A stretch of DNA of 64,000 bases from Ignavibacteria bacterium (GCA_016720145.1 JADJXV010000002.1:248001-312000), one strand, 5' to 3'; shown: positions 43,761-53,533, counted from the stretch's first letter. The notes: a model not told the origin generated them from the sequence alone. A program made the numbers and translations.

Positions 43761-45101
43761 TTATTCACTTATCAACAGTTGATGCTTCCTCGTAAAACCA
43801 TCCGATATTTCACACACAACTATACCTTTTGGACAATTTTGTACTTGGAATACTCTCTCTCCATTGGCAATAGTTTTGAAAATTCTTTCGCCAATTAATG
43901 ATGTAAGCTCTACGCTGAGATTTAGTTTGTCAGAAAATTCTTTTGGGTATGAAATTGATAATATATTATTTTGCAAAAGAGCATCCCACATATCAGTATC
44001 ATTTTCCAACAACTTATTATTTATATCACTTGGCTCATCCATTACAAAAAATCCTGCCTCCGTTGCCATGTACAGTCGTTCAGTTTCACGCAAATCCCCT
44101 ACAAATTTCATCATCCAGGCATTTCGATGAATGGTATCAGTCCAGGCAATGGTTTGATCTATTCTCAGCCAATTTTTTCCGCTATTTTGTGAACGCCTGA
44201 CTATTCCCTGTCCCGGCACACGCTGCGGCGCGCCGAAATCATCAGTATATCCTCCTACAAATACCTCGTCTTCTGTTCCGATAGTCCGCACCGCAAGCGA
44301 CCATAAGCTCGTATCAGCAAACGAAATTAGTCTCCACGTTTCGCCGCCGTCTTCAGTGGTAAAAAGTCCGCCACTTGGTCTGAGAAGATAATAAAAATAT
44401 GACGCAACAGCATATCCAACTAATGGGTTACGCTTACTAAACACTATACGTGGGATTTCAGCATCATCACCTTCATTGGTGATTACCTTCGCTACCTGAC
44501 GCCACGTAAATCCAGCGTCAATTGATTTATGAATCGTACCGCCCGTACATCCGGCAAACATACTACCATTCGGAAGCATGGTAATTGTACACAATGCCGG
44601 CGCCCTGATAGAAGAAATAGAATCCCATGATAAGCCACGATCCAAACTTCGATAAATCGAGCTGGAAAACAAATCGGCTGCATAAATGATGTCCGAATTA
44701 TTTACATCTGCTATAATCGACTCACCGGGTAACGTTAACGGGCTAAGCACTTCCGGGACAATCGATACCGTATCCCAAGAATTACCGGCATCCTTGCTTC
44801 GCATAATTGTCCCAAATCCTAACCCACCTATAATTATAATATTTGTATCGACAGGATGTATGAAAATATTGGTAAAGCGCGTCGTGCCTGTTTTGAATTC
44901 GACTACAAGCGTATCCCATGTATTACCAGCGTCATAGCTGCGGAATATCTGCCGACCTATCCCTCCGACAAATAATGTTTTTGGATTCTTAGGATTCGCA
45001 GCAAATCCATACGTCGGCTGTTCGTTCAGCAGTCTCCACTGTGCAGTAGATGTACAGAAGATGATGAAAAATAGAATTATACTCAGTAAGATTACACGCA
45101 T
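43761..45101 (-). CDS. Secreted Ycf48/sortilin-like propeller protein (copy A)
   Basis: A 446-residue protein with a signal peptide (cleavage near TSTAQ) and repeated BNR motifs (DAGNTWDT, DAGNSWDT, DRGLSWDS, DAGFTWRQ, DGGETWRL, NSGKNWLR), which build a Ycf48/VPS10-type beta-propeller. The last 75 residues look like a degenerate T9SS sorting domain. It starts QPTYGFAANPKNPKTLFVGG, almost the same as the next gene, so the two are tandem duplicates. Probably surface-exposed; no enzyme residues seen. Confidence 0.85.
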   Translation of the reverse strand: MRVILLSIILFFIIFCTSTAQWRLLNEQPTYGFAANPKNPKTLFVGGIGRQIFRSYDAGNTWDTLVVEFKTGTTRFTNIFIHPVDTNIIIIGGLGFGTIMRSKDAGNSWDTVSIVPEVLSPLTLPGESIIADVNNSDIIYAADLFSSSIYRSLDRGLSWDSISSIRAPALCTITMLPNGSMFAGCTGGTIHKSIDAGFTWRQVAKVITNEGDDAEIPRIVFSKRNPLVGYAVASYFYYLLRPSGGLFTTEDGGETWRLISFADTSLWSLAVRTIGTEDEVFVGGYTDDFGAPQRVPGQGIVRRSQNSGKNWLRIDQTIAWTDTIHRNAWMMKFVGDLRETERLYMATEAGFFVMDEPSDINNKLLENDTDMWDALLQNNILSISYPKEFSDKLNLSVELTSLIGERIFKTIANGERVFQVQNCPKGIVVCEISDGFTRKHQLLISE

Positions 45102-45204
45102 AGTAAATAGTATATTTTAAACGTCCACAACTCTATCGTACTCGCAATTGTTCCGTTACATTGAAAATGAAATTCACAAATACTTAGAACTGAAATTCAT
45201 TTCA

Positions 45205-46554
45205 TTACTTCATCACGACAACGCTCTTTTTTATCTTCCCACTTGTAATTTGACACACATACACACCTTTTGAAATGGAAGGTATTGCAATCTCTCTAAC
45301 AAAGTGCAATGTCGTCGCTTCAAATACTAACCTACCACTAAGATCATACAATTCGATAGTATACTGAGGAGTAGTTATAATTTCCGAAGATATATTCACG
45401 TGAAGGGTAGATTTGGAAATTGTCGCAGAGTAATCGCTAAAACATACTTCACTTGGATTTTCATCAATATCACTTGGTGAGTCAAGTACAAAAAAACCCA
45501 TTTCAGTCGCCATATATAATTTTTCTGTCTCGGGCGTATCGCCAATAAACTTCATCATCCAGATGTTTTTGTTGGTTTCGATGGGGAGCCAGTCTATGGA
45601 ATTGTCTATTGCAACCCACGTATTACCTCCATCTTGCGAACGTCGCACGTATCCGGGTCCGGGTATCTTCGACAAAGGATCTTGGGAGAGTTCATCGGTG
45701 AATCCACCAACAAACACTTCATCTTGACTGCCAAATTTGCGTGTAGCGACTGTCCAAAAACTCGTGTCTTGGAGTCCGGTTGGCAGCCAATTTTCACCGC
45801 CATCGGTAGTTTTATACACACCACCACTTGGTCTATTTTTATAATTGAAATAGGCAATAATAAGATAAGCGGTTTGAGGGGTATGCTGACTGAAGACTAT
45901 ACGAGGTACTTCTACATCCTGAAATGCACGAAGCTGAGCTGTTTTCCGCCATGTTTTACCGGAGTCGATGGACTTGAGAATAAGACCTGTGGAAGCTCCT
46001 GCTAGGAGTACGTTCCCACTATCGGGGCGTACGGCAATTGTGCAAAGCGAAGGGACATCAAGTGTTGCAATAGTATCCCACGTAATACCCGCATCCGGCG
46101 TTCTGAAAATTCTTTTTGAATTATTATCACCGGTATAAACAATATCAGGATTATGAGGATCGCTAATGATAGTTTCGCCCGGTGTAGCAAAGATGGGTTT
46201 ATTATTATCTCCGAAAGAATCCTGCCAGTTGACTCCACCATCCATACTCCGCATAATGTACGGAAACGCGCCACCGGCAAGGACAATATTGGTATCACGG
46301 GCATGAATATAGATATTGGTGAGCTTGGTATTTCCCGTACTTTGAAATCCCAGATAATGCGTTTTCCATGTCTTACCGGCATCTTCCGTTCGATAAATCG
46401 TGCGCCCCTGTCCTCCGACGATAATTACATTAGGATTCTTAGGATTAGCGGCAAGGCCGTAAGTGGGTGCGTCGATTATACGTCGCCAGGTCTGAGCAAA
46501 AGTTGAGGATATTCCAACGATGAGAAAAATCAATACAATTGTAACTATGCGCAT
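45205..46554 (-). CDS. Secreted Ycf48/sortilin-like propeller protein (copy B)
   Basis: About 449 residues from the ATG at 46554, which begins a signal peptide (cleavage near TFAQ); the open frame upstream runs through the terminator of the neighbouring gene and is not coding. The protein repeats BNR motifs (DAGKTWKT, DGGVNWQD, DSGKTWRK, DGGENWLP, DGGNTWVA). A T9SS-like end is present (YDLSGRLVFEA, ISKGVYVCQI). It is closely related to copy A, with start APTYGLAANPKNPNVIIVGG. Tandem duplication is evident; the role is unknown. Confidence 0.85.
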   Translation of the reverse strand: MRIVTIVLIFLIVGISSTFAQTWRRIIDAPTYGLAANPKNPNVIIVGGQGRTIYRTEDAGKTWKTHYLGFQSTGNTKLTNIYIHARDTNIVLAGGAFPYIMRSMDGGVNWQDSFGDNNKPIFATPGETIISDPHNPDIVYTGDNNSKRIFRTPDAGITWDTIATLDVPSLCTIAVRPDSGNVLLAGASTGLILKSIDSGKTWRKTAQLRAFQDVEVPRIVFSQHTPQTAYLIIAYFNYKNRPSGGVYKTTDGGENWLPTGLQDTSFWTVATRKFGSQDEVFVGGFTDELSQDPLSKIPGPGYVRRSQDGGNTWVAIDNSIDWLPIETNKNIWMMKFIGDTPETEKLYMATEMGFFVLDSPSDIDENPSEVCFSDYSATISKSTLHVNISSEIITTPQYTIELYDLSGRLVFEATTLHFVREIAIPSISKGVYVCQITSGKIKKSVVVMK

Positions 46555-46592
46555 AGAAAGCCTTTGATTTATATACTGTTGAGAAATAAAAA

Positions 46593-46622
46593 GGGCGTTC
46601 TCGCTGTCAAGCGGGAACGCCC
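46593..46622 (-). terminator. Rho-independent terminator
   Basis: GGGCGTTCTCGC (46593-46604) pairs with GCGGGAACGCCC (46611-46622), one G-T wobble, loop TGTCAA. On the minus strand a T-run follows, so it ends the gene at 46655-47950. Confidence 0.9.
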
Positions 46623-46654
46623 CAAAATAGAACACCATGCAGTAAGGGCAATTC

Positions 46655-47950
46655 TTACTTAACGACTACCATCGAACGAGTAAGAGATTGCATGCCGGCA
46701 ACGAGTGTGTAATAATACATTCCTGTCGGAAGGTCATTAGCATCAAAATCAGCAGAATATGTACCGGTATTCATCGCGCCACTTGCAAGCTCTTTCACGA
46801 CTTGACCAAGTGAATTAGTCACACGCAATGAAACCTGTGATGGCTGTTGCAACGAAAATTGAATCTTCGTAGCACCCGCGACAGGATTCGGAGTGACAGG
46901 CTCTAAAGCAAATTCTTTTGCATCATCGGTGAGAGTTTCTACTCCATCAGGAGTATCCAACATGCCATATACATTACAGAAAAAGCTTGCTCGAAGTCCT
47001 CTTCTATGCAAGCTAGGATACCCATTGAGTAATTCAGGTATTGTACTAAAATCACGTGAATATGTACCTTGTTTATCAACGAACTCATTGCCGGCTGCAT
47101 TTCTTCGTAAGACATATCCGAGAGTTTTAATACTATCTCTTTCATTCCATAAATATGTACCGTAAAGATTCATTTTGTCGGTCGTATTCTGCATGTAGAG
47201 AATGAAGCCGAAAGATTCGTCTGCGTTAACAGTCCAATTAGGTACTGGAATAACTGTGGCATTAATTCCTCCGTATCTATTTGCTGCTGTAGCAATTGTC
47301 CGTGTATTAATAGTATCTGCCGGAATCTCAAGCTCACCACCTCCTAATTGTCTCAGCCCAGGATCGTCAAACCTAAAACTATTTCCTGAAGCAGTCTGAA
47401 GGTTAGTCTTGACAGCAAAGCCAAAAAACAATACTGATTGTGTGACTGGTATCGCTGGCTCACCTTGTATCCACTGAAATGGGAGCATCACTATTGTATC
47501 GATTGTGAAAGTACCTGATTTGCCGAAAGATGGGAAAAATTGTCCAAAACCAAATAAATCTTCTGAACCGGCTCCTGTATTTACTTTAGCAGGTAATTCA
47601 TTGATAATTGGCCATAGGAATTGCTTAATATTGGTATCAGCATTTGACAGCTGCCATCCTGAATCGCTCGTATCTTGAGGAGCATTAAATACTACTCGTT
47701 GTATGGCAGCGACAGAAAGGTAGGTCGGTAAAACAGGGGCATCAGTTTCTGCAGTTAGTCTATTAATTAAAGGAAGGTTAGGTGATAGTACGGATTCATT
47801 TGAGTTGACTAGTCCGGGTATACCAACAATATTATTGGCATCGAGTTTAACGTCCGGCATCGACGAAATGGTCACTCTTTTCTGCACCTGCGCCGAACCA
47901 ATCGACAGCGTTGCAACGAATAGAACAAGTAGAATTGTAAATTTTTTCAT
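46655..47950 (-). CDS. Secreted protein with T9SS sorting domain
   Basis: About 431 residues from the ATG at 47950, chosen because GGAG lies seven bases upstream and it starts a signal peptide (cleavage near GSAQ). The long middle part has no domain I recognise, apart from beta-rich sequence. The C-terminal 80 residues are a textbook type A sorting domain: EPVTPNPVAGATKIQFSL, NSLGQVVKEL, LPTGMYYYTL and a terminal MVVVK. It should be exported by the T9SS. Neighbouring genes are the Ycf48-like pair on the same strand. Confidence 0.85.
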   Translation of the reverse strand: MKKFTILLVLFVATLSIGSAQVQKRVTISSMPDVKLDANNIVGIPGLVNSNESVLSPNLPLINRLTAETDAPVLPTYLSVAAIQRVVFNAPQDTSDSGWQLSNADTNIKQFLWPIINELPAKVNTGAGSEDLFGFGQFFPSFGKSGTFTIDTIVMLPFQWIQGEPAIPVTQSVLFFGFAVKTNLQTASGNSFRFDDPGLRQLGGGELEIPADTINTRTIATAANRYGGINATVIPVPNWTVNADESFGFILYMQNTTDKMNLYGTYLWNERDSIKTLGYVLRRNAAGNEFVDKQGTYSRDFSTIPELLNGYPSLHRRGLRASFFCNVYGMLDTPDGVETLTDDAKEFALEPVTPNPVAGATKIQFSLQQPSQVSLRVTNSLGQVVKELASGAMNTGTYSADFDANDLPTGMYYYTLVAGMQSLTRSMVVVK

Positions 47951-48003
47951 TAAAATACTCCAAAAGATTTGGTAAAATATATACACTATAATTTGACGGA
48001 CGG

Positions 48004-48034
48004 CAAAACTACGATAAGAGTTACTTTTATCAAA
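48004..48034 (-). promoter_or_regulatory. Consensus Bacteroidota promoter of the T9SS protein gene
   Basis: On the minus strand TTTG (48034-48031) is followed after exactly 19 bases by TAGTTTTG (48011-48004), a full match to TTTG-N19-TAnnTTTG, about 54 bases before the start at 47950. Confidence 0.7.
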
Positions 48035-48085
48035 AGGTTTTTTGCTTCATTATGTTCGATTACCTGAAAAGTAGTCAAGTTTTGG

Positions 48086-48093
48086 TAATTTTG
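48086..48093 (+). promoter_or_regulatory. Possible -7 element of the Mrp gene
   Basis: TAATTTTG matches the -7 consensus 45 bases before the start at 48138. The -33 position has only CCTG, so support is partial. Confidence 0.35.
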
Positions 48094-48137
48094 CGCTCGA
48101 ATTAGATATTTTTTAACAATTCACACCCCACATTCTC

Positions 48138-49238
48138 ATGACAGAAGATGAACAGCTCGAGCGTTTGCACAGTGCCATCGGTGAAGTTTCCGACCCGGAT
48201 TTCGGAAAAACCCTCACCGAACTCGGCGCAATTCACTCGATAGAAATTAAAAAAAACGTAGCAGAAATATACCTGCAACTTACTCCGCCAATACAATGGA
48301 TTGCCGCTGAAATTGACCGCGCCTGTCGCGAAGCAGCTCGCAATGCTGTTCCGGAGCTACAGCCGGTCGTTTTTGTTCGCGAGAAAGAAGTCCATCGCAC
48401 CGGTTCAAAAAGCGTTTTACCGAATGTGAGGAATCTAATAGCTATCGCATCCGGCAAGGGTGGCGTTGGCAAATCGACGATTGCAGCCAATATTGCAGCC
48501 GCTCTCGCTATGAAAGGTGCAAGCGTAGGTCTTTTAGATGCAGATATTTACGGTCCAAGTGCGCCGACTATGTTTGACATGCAGGGTCATCAGCTCGAAG
48601 CAGAAAAATTACCCGATGGACGAATAATAGGTCAGCCAAATGAACGCTATGGCGTGAAAGTCGCATCCATCGGCTTTGTCATGCAACGCGATCAAGCAGC
48701 AATTCTCCGAGGACCGATGTTAGCCGGATATTTCAACACCTTAGTCGAACAAATCAACTGGGGAGAATTAGACTTTTTAGTATTTGACTTACCTCCCGGC
48801 ACCGGAGATATTCAGCTCACCTTAACCCAAAAAGTACCACTTACCGGCGCGGTAATTGTGACTACTCCTCAAGAAATATCACTCTCTGATGTACGCCGCA
48901 GTATCTCGATGTTCCGCAAAGTAAATGTAGAAATCCTCGGCATCATTGAAAATATGAGCTATTTCACTCCACCGGAATTACCGGACAATAAATATTATAT
49001 ATTCGGTCAGGGCGGCGGCAAAATAGTAGCTGATGAGAATAATGTTCCACTTCTGGGCGAAGTCCCCATCACTCTCGGCACCCGTATTGGAGGCGATGAA
49101 GGTCTGCCAGTAGTGCTCAATCCTGAAGAATTTTCCCAAGGAGAGATTTTGCGGAATATTACTGCTGAACTCGTTCGCCAAGTACGGAGAGCTAATCTAC
49201 AGGCATCTTCGCAGCCGTTAGTGCAGATTTCTATTTAA
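48138..49238 (+). CDS. Mrp/NBP35 family iron-sulfur carrier ATPase
   Basis: A 366-residue protein. Residues 1-90 or so form a MIP18/DUF59 domain; the P-loop ATPase follows with the deviant Walker A GKGGVGKST (106-114) and the family's DLPPGTGDIQLTL. The C-terminal CxxC found in many ApbC/Mrp proteins is absent; the corresponding region reads MSYFTPPELPDNKYYIFG, as in other Bacteroidota homologs. It would carry or insert Fe-S clusters in the cytoplasm. The NifU-like gene follows after 58 bases, a fitting partner. Confidence 0.93.
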   Translation: MTEDEQLERLHSAIGEVSDPDFGKTLTELGAIHSIEIKKNVAEIYLQLTPPIQWIAAEIDRACREAARNAVPELQPVVFVREKEVHRTGSKSVLPNVRNLIAIASGKGGVGKSTIAANIAAALAMKGASVGLLDADIYGPSAPTMFDMQGHQLEAEKLPDGRIIGQPNERYGVKVASIGFVMQRDQAAILRGPMLAGYFNTLVEQINWGELDFLVFDLPPGTGDIQLTLTQKVPLTGAVIVTTPQEISLSDVRRSISMFRKVNVEILGIIENMSYFTPPELPDNKYYIFGQGGGKIVADENNVPLLGEVPITLGTRIGGDEGLPVVLNPEEFSQGEILRNITAELVRQVRRANLQASSQPLVQISI

Positions 49239-49296
49239 TTTTGAAAATGAGTTTAGTGGGATTACAATAAGAAATTGACATTACTTTAATGAAATT

Positions 49297-49560
49297 ATGG
49301 AACATACACCATCTAAGGATTATTCGTATTCTATTGAAGAGCGTATTATTGGTGCCCTGCAGGAGGTGCGTCCATATTTACAGGAGGACGGTGGTGATGT
49401 GGAATTTGTACGCTATGAAGTCGAATCTCAGGTAGCTGAGATCCGCATGCTTGGCGCCTGTAAGACCTGCCCGATGTATATGATGACACTTCGCGGAGAT
49501 ATCGAACGCTTTCTCATAGCAGCAGTCAAAGAAATCAGGCGCGTCGAACCGGTAGCGTAA
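49297..49560 (+). CDS. NifU C-terminal domain protein (Nfu-type Fe-S scaffold)
   Basis: An 87-residue protein consisting of a single Nfu domain: IGALQEVRPYLQEDGGDVEF then LGACKTCPM with the cluster-binding Cys55 and Cys58. Nfu proteins bind a 4Fe-4S cluster between two subunits and pass it to target enzymes. It is directly downstream of the Mrp ATPase gene and presumably works with it. The length is usual for stand-alone Nfu proteins. Confidence 0.94.
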   Translation: MEHTPSKDYSYSIEERIIGALQEVRPYLQEDGGDVEFVRYEVESQVAEIRMLGACKTCPMYMMTLRGDIERFLIAAVKEIRRVEPVA

Positions 49561-49611
49561 TAACGAATTAATAAGAAAATCAAAATTAATTTAATGTTCG
49601 CCTAAAAAGAG

Positions 49612-49642
49612 TTTGCCAAATGGCAAAAGAAGTGTATTTTTG
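49612..49642 (+). promoter_or_regulatory. Consensus Bacteroidota promoter of tRNA-Val
   Basis: TTTG (49612-49615) is followed after exactly 19 bases by TATTTTTG (49635-49642), a full match to TTTG-N19-TAnnTTTG, 19 bases before the mature tRNA end. Confidence 0.75.
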
Positions 49643-49661
49643 CGCTCCCTTTTAAGGAAAG

Positions 49662-49736
<75 letters not shown>

Positions 49737-49739
49737 CGA

Positions 49740-49763
49740 AGCCCCGTTATCGGGGCTTTTTTT
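49740..49763 (+). terminator. Rho-independent terminator of tRNA-Val
   Basis: AGCCCCG (49740-49746) pairs with CGGGGCT (49751-49757) around TTAT, followed by a run of T. Confidence 0.92.
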
Positions 49764-49924
49764 ATTTTACTCGATGATACCATAAATCACTATAATATTT
49801 GAGTTGCAGTAATTTGCAAGGTAAAATGAGGTAACATAAGATTACATTGAATAACAATATAATGTCCCCCTATACCGTCCCCCGCTAAAAACCAATTTAG
49901 CTACTTTGTACTTACGGATGCGAT

Positions 49925-51169
49925 ATGAAATTTTCATTCTTCTTAAAGGACTCACAAAAAGATTCAACATTACTTTATCTCGTAGCGAGATCAGGAAATG
50001 AACGTATAAAAATTTCGACCGGATTTACTATAACCACAAAATCTTGGAGTACTGTCAAAGCTCGTGTAAAACCTAATAATGCCGGACAAGAGTTGAATTT
50101 TCGATTAGATAAAATTGAAGCAGCAGCTAAAGAGATATATAATCGAGCAAGGGTTCTCGAAATTACTGAAACGATGGAACTCTTTAAGTATATAAAGAAT
50201 GGTATTGTCGAATCTGGTCTTCTTGACAGGCGCAGCATGGAAACTACTACTATCCAGTCTGCGATCGTTGAATTTCAGAAACAATTAAAAGAAGGAACGC
50301 GACCTAGTAAACGTAGAATAGGTAAGACTGTATCTTACAGCTATCTACAACTTTTTCAAACAGTCGAAAATACTCTCATTGCAATTCTCCCCGACAAAGC
50401 ACCTTTCACATATCTTAATACAAAAGAATTTGCATCCAAATTGAATGAACACCGCACTAAACAATGGTCTGATGTCAGTGCGTTGAAGTATATCCTTCTC
50501 ATACGACGTTTTTTATTATGGTGCAAAGACTCACATCTCTATAATTTCGAAGAGTTTCCTCACATCCTAACCTTACCGGAAGAACATGAATCCACTTTAT
50601 TTGCTTTAACTGATGATGAGCTACGTTCAATAGAGAATCTGGATCTATCAGATAGACCTGCGCTCGATAAAGTACGAGATTTGTTTCTCATATCATGCTA
50701 CACAGGATTGCGGTACAGTGATGTTTCTCGGTTAGGTGCTGAGCATATTGGAACAAATGAAATCGGACTATCAACTAAGAAAACCGGAGATAATGTTCGA
50801 TGTCCAATTACTCCTCGGCTACGGAAAGTTTTAGATAAATATGCACCAGGATACATTTTCAATAAAATATCATCACAACGAGCGAACGAACATTTGAAAT
50901 TGATAGCTCGTAAAGCAGAAATTATCGGTATGATGGAAATGGTAACTTATAAATTTGGGCAAAAGGTTGTGGAGGTAAAACCCAAATGTGATTTGATTGC
51001 TTGGCACTGTTCACGGAGAACATTTATTACACTATCATTGGTGAAGGGCGTACAACCGATGGCAGTACAGTCGGTCAGCGGACACAAGAAGGACTCCAAG
51101 GCATTTAATCGGTATGTAAAGTTCGCTGATAATCAGGTAGATGCACAGATGAACTCAGCTTGGGATTGA
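49925..51169 (+). CDS. Tyrosine recombinase/integrase of the island
   Basis: A 414-residue tyrosine recombinase. An N-terminal arm-binding-like domain (about 1-80) and a SAM-like core-binding domain (about 105-205) precede the catalytic domain. The catalytic residues are visible: Arg263 (YTGLRYSD), a Lys in STKKTG, His361 and Arg364 (WHCSRRTF), His387 (SGHKK) and the nucleophile Tyr397 (FNRYVKF). It fits the Bacteroidota phage/ICE integrase group. It lies next to tRNA-Val and probably catalyses island integration and excision there; no excisionase gene is obvious apart from the small HTH protein. Confidence 0.95.
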   Translation: MKFSFFLKDSQKDSTLLYLVARSGNERIKISTGFTITTKSWSTVKARVKPNNAGQELNFRLDKIEAAAKEIYNRARVLEITETMELFKYIKNGIVESGLLDRRSMETTTIQSAIVEFQKQLKEGTRPSKRRIGKTVSYSYLQLFQTVENTLIAILPDKAPFTYLNTKEFASKLNEHRTKQWSDVSALKYILLIRRFLLWCKDSHLYNFEEFPHILTLPEEHESTLFALTDDELRSIENLDLSDRPALDKVRDLFLISCYTGLRYSDVSRLGAEHIGTNEIGLSTKKTGDNVRCPITPRLRKVLDKYAPGYIFNKISSQRANEHLKLIARKAEIIGMMEMVTYKFGQKVVEVKPKCDLIAWHCSRRTFITLSLVKGVQPMAVQSVSGHKKDSKAFNRYVKFADNQVDAQMNSAWD

Positions 51170-51241
51170 TTTTTCACACATACTGTTCGTTCACCTTCAA
51201 TTTTTCACAAATTTATCAAAGCAATTGAACAACAATGCACA

Positions 51242-51529
51242 TTATTGTGATAACGATTTGCGCCGAGCAATATCTTTATCCCTCTTTTCTTCCCACTCCT
51301 TCTGTTTTCGCAGTTTTTCCTTCTGCTCTTCGTCCCAATCCTTCTCAATTTGATTGAAAACTTTATTAGTCAGAAGGGTTCGGAGTGGTAGAATATAAAT
51401 CTCACCAACATCTTCATTGTACGACACCCATCTTTGCACTGTAACGACCGATTTACCGGCAATTTCTGCAAATTGCTTGTACTTCAAGCCCGCTTTTTTC
51501 AAAACGAATCGTAATTTATGTCCTTTCAT
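51242..51529 (-). CDS. Small HTH (XRE-like) DNA-binding protein
   Basis: A 95-residue protein. Residues 1-35 form an XRE/lambda-repressor-like helix-turn-helix (LRFVLKKAGLKYKQFAEIAG then SVVTVQRWV). The C-terminal third is a highly charged helix rich in Lys and Glu. It lies opposite and convergent to the integrase gene. It could be a regulator of the island or an excisionase-like factor; which one is not shown by the sequence. Confidence 0.75.
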   Translation of the reverse strand: MKGHKLRFVLKKAGLKYKQFAEIAGKSVVTVQRWVSYNEDVGEIYILPLRTLLTNKVFNQIEKDWDEEQKEKLRKQKEWEEKRDKDIARRKSLSQ

Positions 51530-52411
51530 TGTGAAATTCTCCGAAAAAGTTGATAAAAATGCCTTTTTATAACTCGATTTCAGCTACTAAAATAGTGTTT
51601 TAATTGAAAACCGATTGGTTATTGATAGTTTTTCGAATGCAAATTGATTAGTTGATGATATATCATTTTCGACTAATTTCGACCAAACGTTGAAACCATG
51701 CCGTTTTGAGAAGTAAAAAGTGCCTAAATTTTCAAAATTTGCGTACTAATTTTTGGCAAAACGCCTGTACAACCCATGTATTGCTAAATAAATGTTTTTT
51801 TGGGGGGACAATCCGATTTATTATGCTATTATTTACAAATTAAAATACAGGAAAATTATTCTACTAACATCTATACGTTATCAATTTCATAATTTTCTAT
51901 TTATAGCATTACCAATTTTCCGCATTATCAGATTAAGAGTCCATCAATTGGGTGCCTAATGACAATTTTTATATTAGGATAAATAAATCTCTCTTAGTAA
52001 GCAATACTCTCAATTAGAAATACCCACCTGTACACCTACTGCACTCACCAAAACTCTTTATCTTGCTCCAAACTAATTTTAAGGTATTGTAAAACGCTAC
52101 TTCATCCCGCATTAGCCCAAGTTACTTGCCTTCCTTGTTCGCTTCATGGACTTCTTTGGCAATGTTGATCAACTCCCTTTTAGGTCTCTGCCGTTGATGC
52201 TTTATAGAAGTTTAATGAAATGAATAAATTGATTTTTTTGAAGGTGATAGGTGGTAACATTCGAAGGGAATACTCAATACAAATAACATAAATGAAATTA
52301 CATACCGACTAACCACATTTGTTTATTTTTGTAAATCTAAGAAAGACAATTAACTGCTTCCTTTTTATTCAACATAACAACTTAATTTATTACTCGAATC
52401 CAGCCAACAAT
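51530..52411. other. 880-base AT-rich gap between the HTH gene and the ABC-3C operon
   Basis: No intact gene. It holds a relic of a restriction-subunit gene on the minus strand (52078-52205) and, just before the ABC-3C operon, a TATTTTTG box at 52324-52331 that matches the -7 consensus but lacks a -33 box. The part from 51540 to 52070 is AT-rich and shows nothing I can name. Confidence 0.6.
52078..52205 (-). pseudogene. Relic of a DUF3387-type HsdR (penultimate region)
   Basis: On the minus strand one frame reads RELINIAKEVHEANKEGK, a TAA stop (52124-52122), then LGLMRDEVAFYNTL in the same frame. This matches the DUF3387 region of one class of type I HsdR proteins (typical form ELIELAKEIREA...ELGL..DE.AFYDAL), where the stop takes the place of a Glu codon, a single base change. 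Neither end continues into a longer match. It is not related to the EcoR124-type HsdR at 59413. Confidence 0.65.
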
Positions 52412-53533
52412 ATGTGTAAAAGAAATGCAACAGCAAGTTGGAGTGGCTTTTCTCATCAGGGACAGGTCGGATTACTCATTGCCATTCGGAAGTTGAAAGA
52501 GAAAGGTATAAGTTTGACTAATCACTTTTTGGAGCTCGAAAAAAAAGAGGACGTAGCAATTTGCAAACGTGAGAATGGAAATGAACAATATTTATCTGTC
52601 CATCAGGTTAAAGCTTATTATTCAGATGGTGGTCATCTCATTAGTAGTTATAAGTCTGTGCTCAAGGGTAGAGTAGAATATCAAAAAGACGGAGATAAAC
52701 TACCAACGGGGAACTTCATTGCAGGAGATTGGTGCAACGCAGACAACTTTCTCCATACTGTTGTAATGATATGCGATTGGACGGATGAAAAAATTGCTCA
52801 AATTGGAAATACTCATAATGTTAAAAGGTATGAATACTCCAAAAAAAATAAGAAGTGAGCATAAGAAAGGAAAAAAGGCTTTATATGACATCAGTTTTTC
52901 GTTGCAGGAACTTCATGAGGTGATTAATGATGACTCTGAATTTCAATCATTGTATATACATAATCTCAGACAGGCTTTTTATAAAGAGTTCTACGACAGG
53001 CTAAGATATTCAGACTATGATGAAGAGCACGTAGAAGTGGTAACCGAAACTATAATTGATCGGGTGTACAGATTAGATGATAATGATTTCCTGGATTTTT
53101 AAAGCGTCTTCACTTCGATGAAAATCCAGAAAACTTAGAAACCACACCATTCTTGTTTAATCAACAAGGATTCCGGTATGTGTTTTTTAAATCTCTACTT
53201 GAAATACTAATAGCTCTTCCCATCTACGATGATCATTATGTTCAATACGAAAAGGCGGGTCATTCGGAAAAATTCCTTCTAACAGCTATCACGAGAATGC
53301 AAGAAGATGAGAAAGTCGCTGTCGAAAATATCCTTCATAATACTGAATTACTTAATATTTTATGGGATCGACACGCGTTGATCAATCAATATTTAGAAGG
53401 GAGTCTTACAGTTTTGAATCCAAGCATAATGAATGTAGAAACAGACCACGATCTAAATGGAAAATTCATGTCCTATTCGAAAAACACTCGCCTTATAACA
53501 GTGGAGGACGCAAAATATATACTTGATCAATGA
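52412..53533 (+). pseudogene. ABC-3C-type nuclease component, with two compensating frameshifts
   Basis: The ATG at 52412 starts MCKRNATASWSGFSHQGQVG. The first 70 residues look like a PD-(D/E)xK nuclease of the Cap4-like/ABC-3C effector kind: Glu41/Glu43 and Asp47 (LELEKKEDVAI), then Gln65-x-Lys67 (SVHQVKA). The frame breaks at the A8 run (52841-52848), continues in the +1 frame as SEHKKGKKALYDISFSLQEL, and returns to the first frame at the T5 run (53096-53100) with LKRLHFDENPEN. Undoing both single-base indels gives one protein of about 374 residues. Its stop overlaps the next start (ATGA). The C-terminal half is the presumed ABC-3C-specific domain. Confidence 0.65.
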
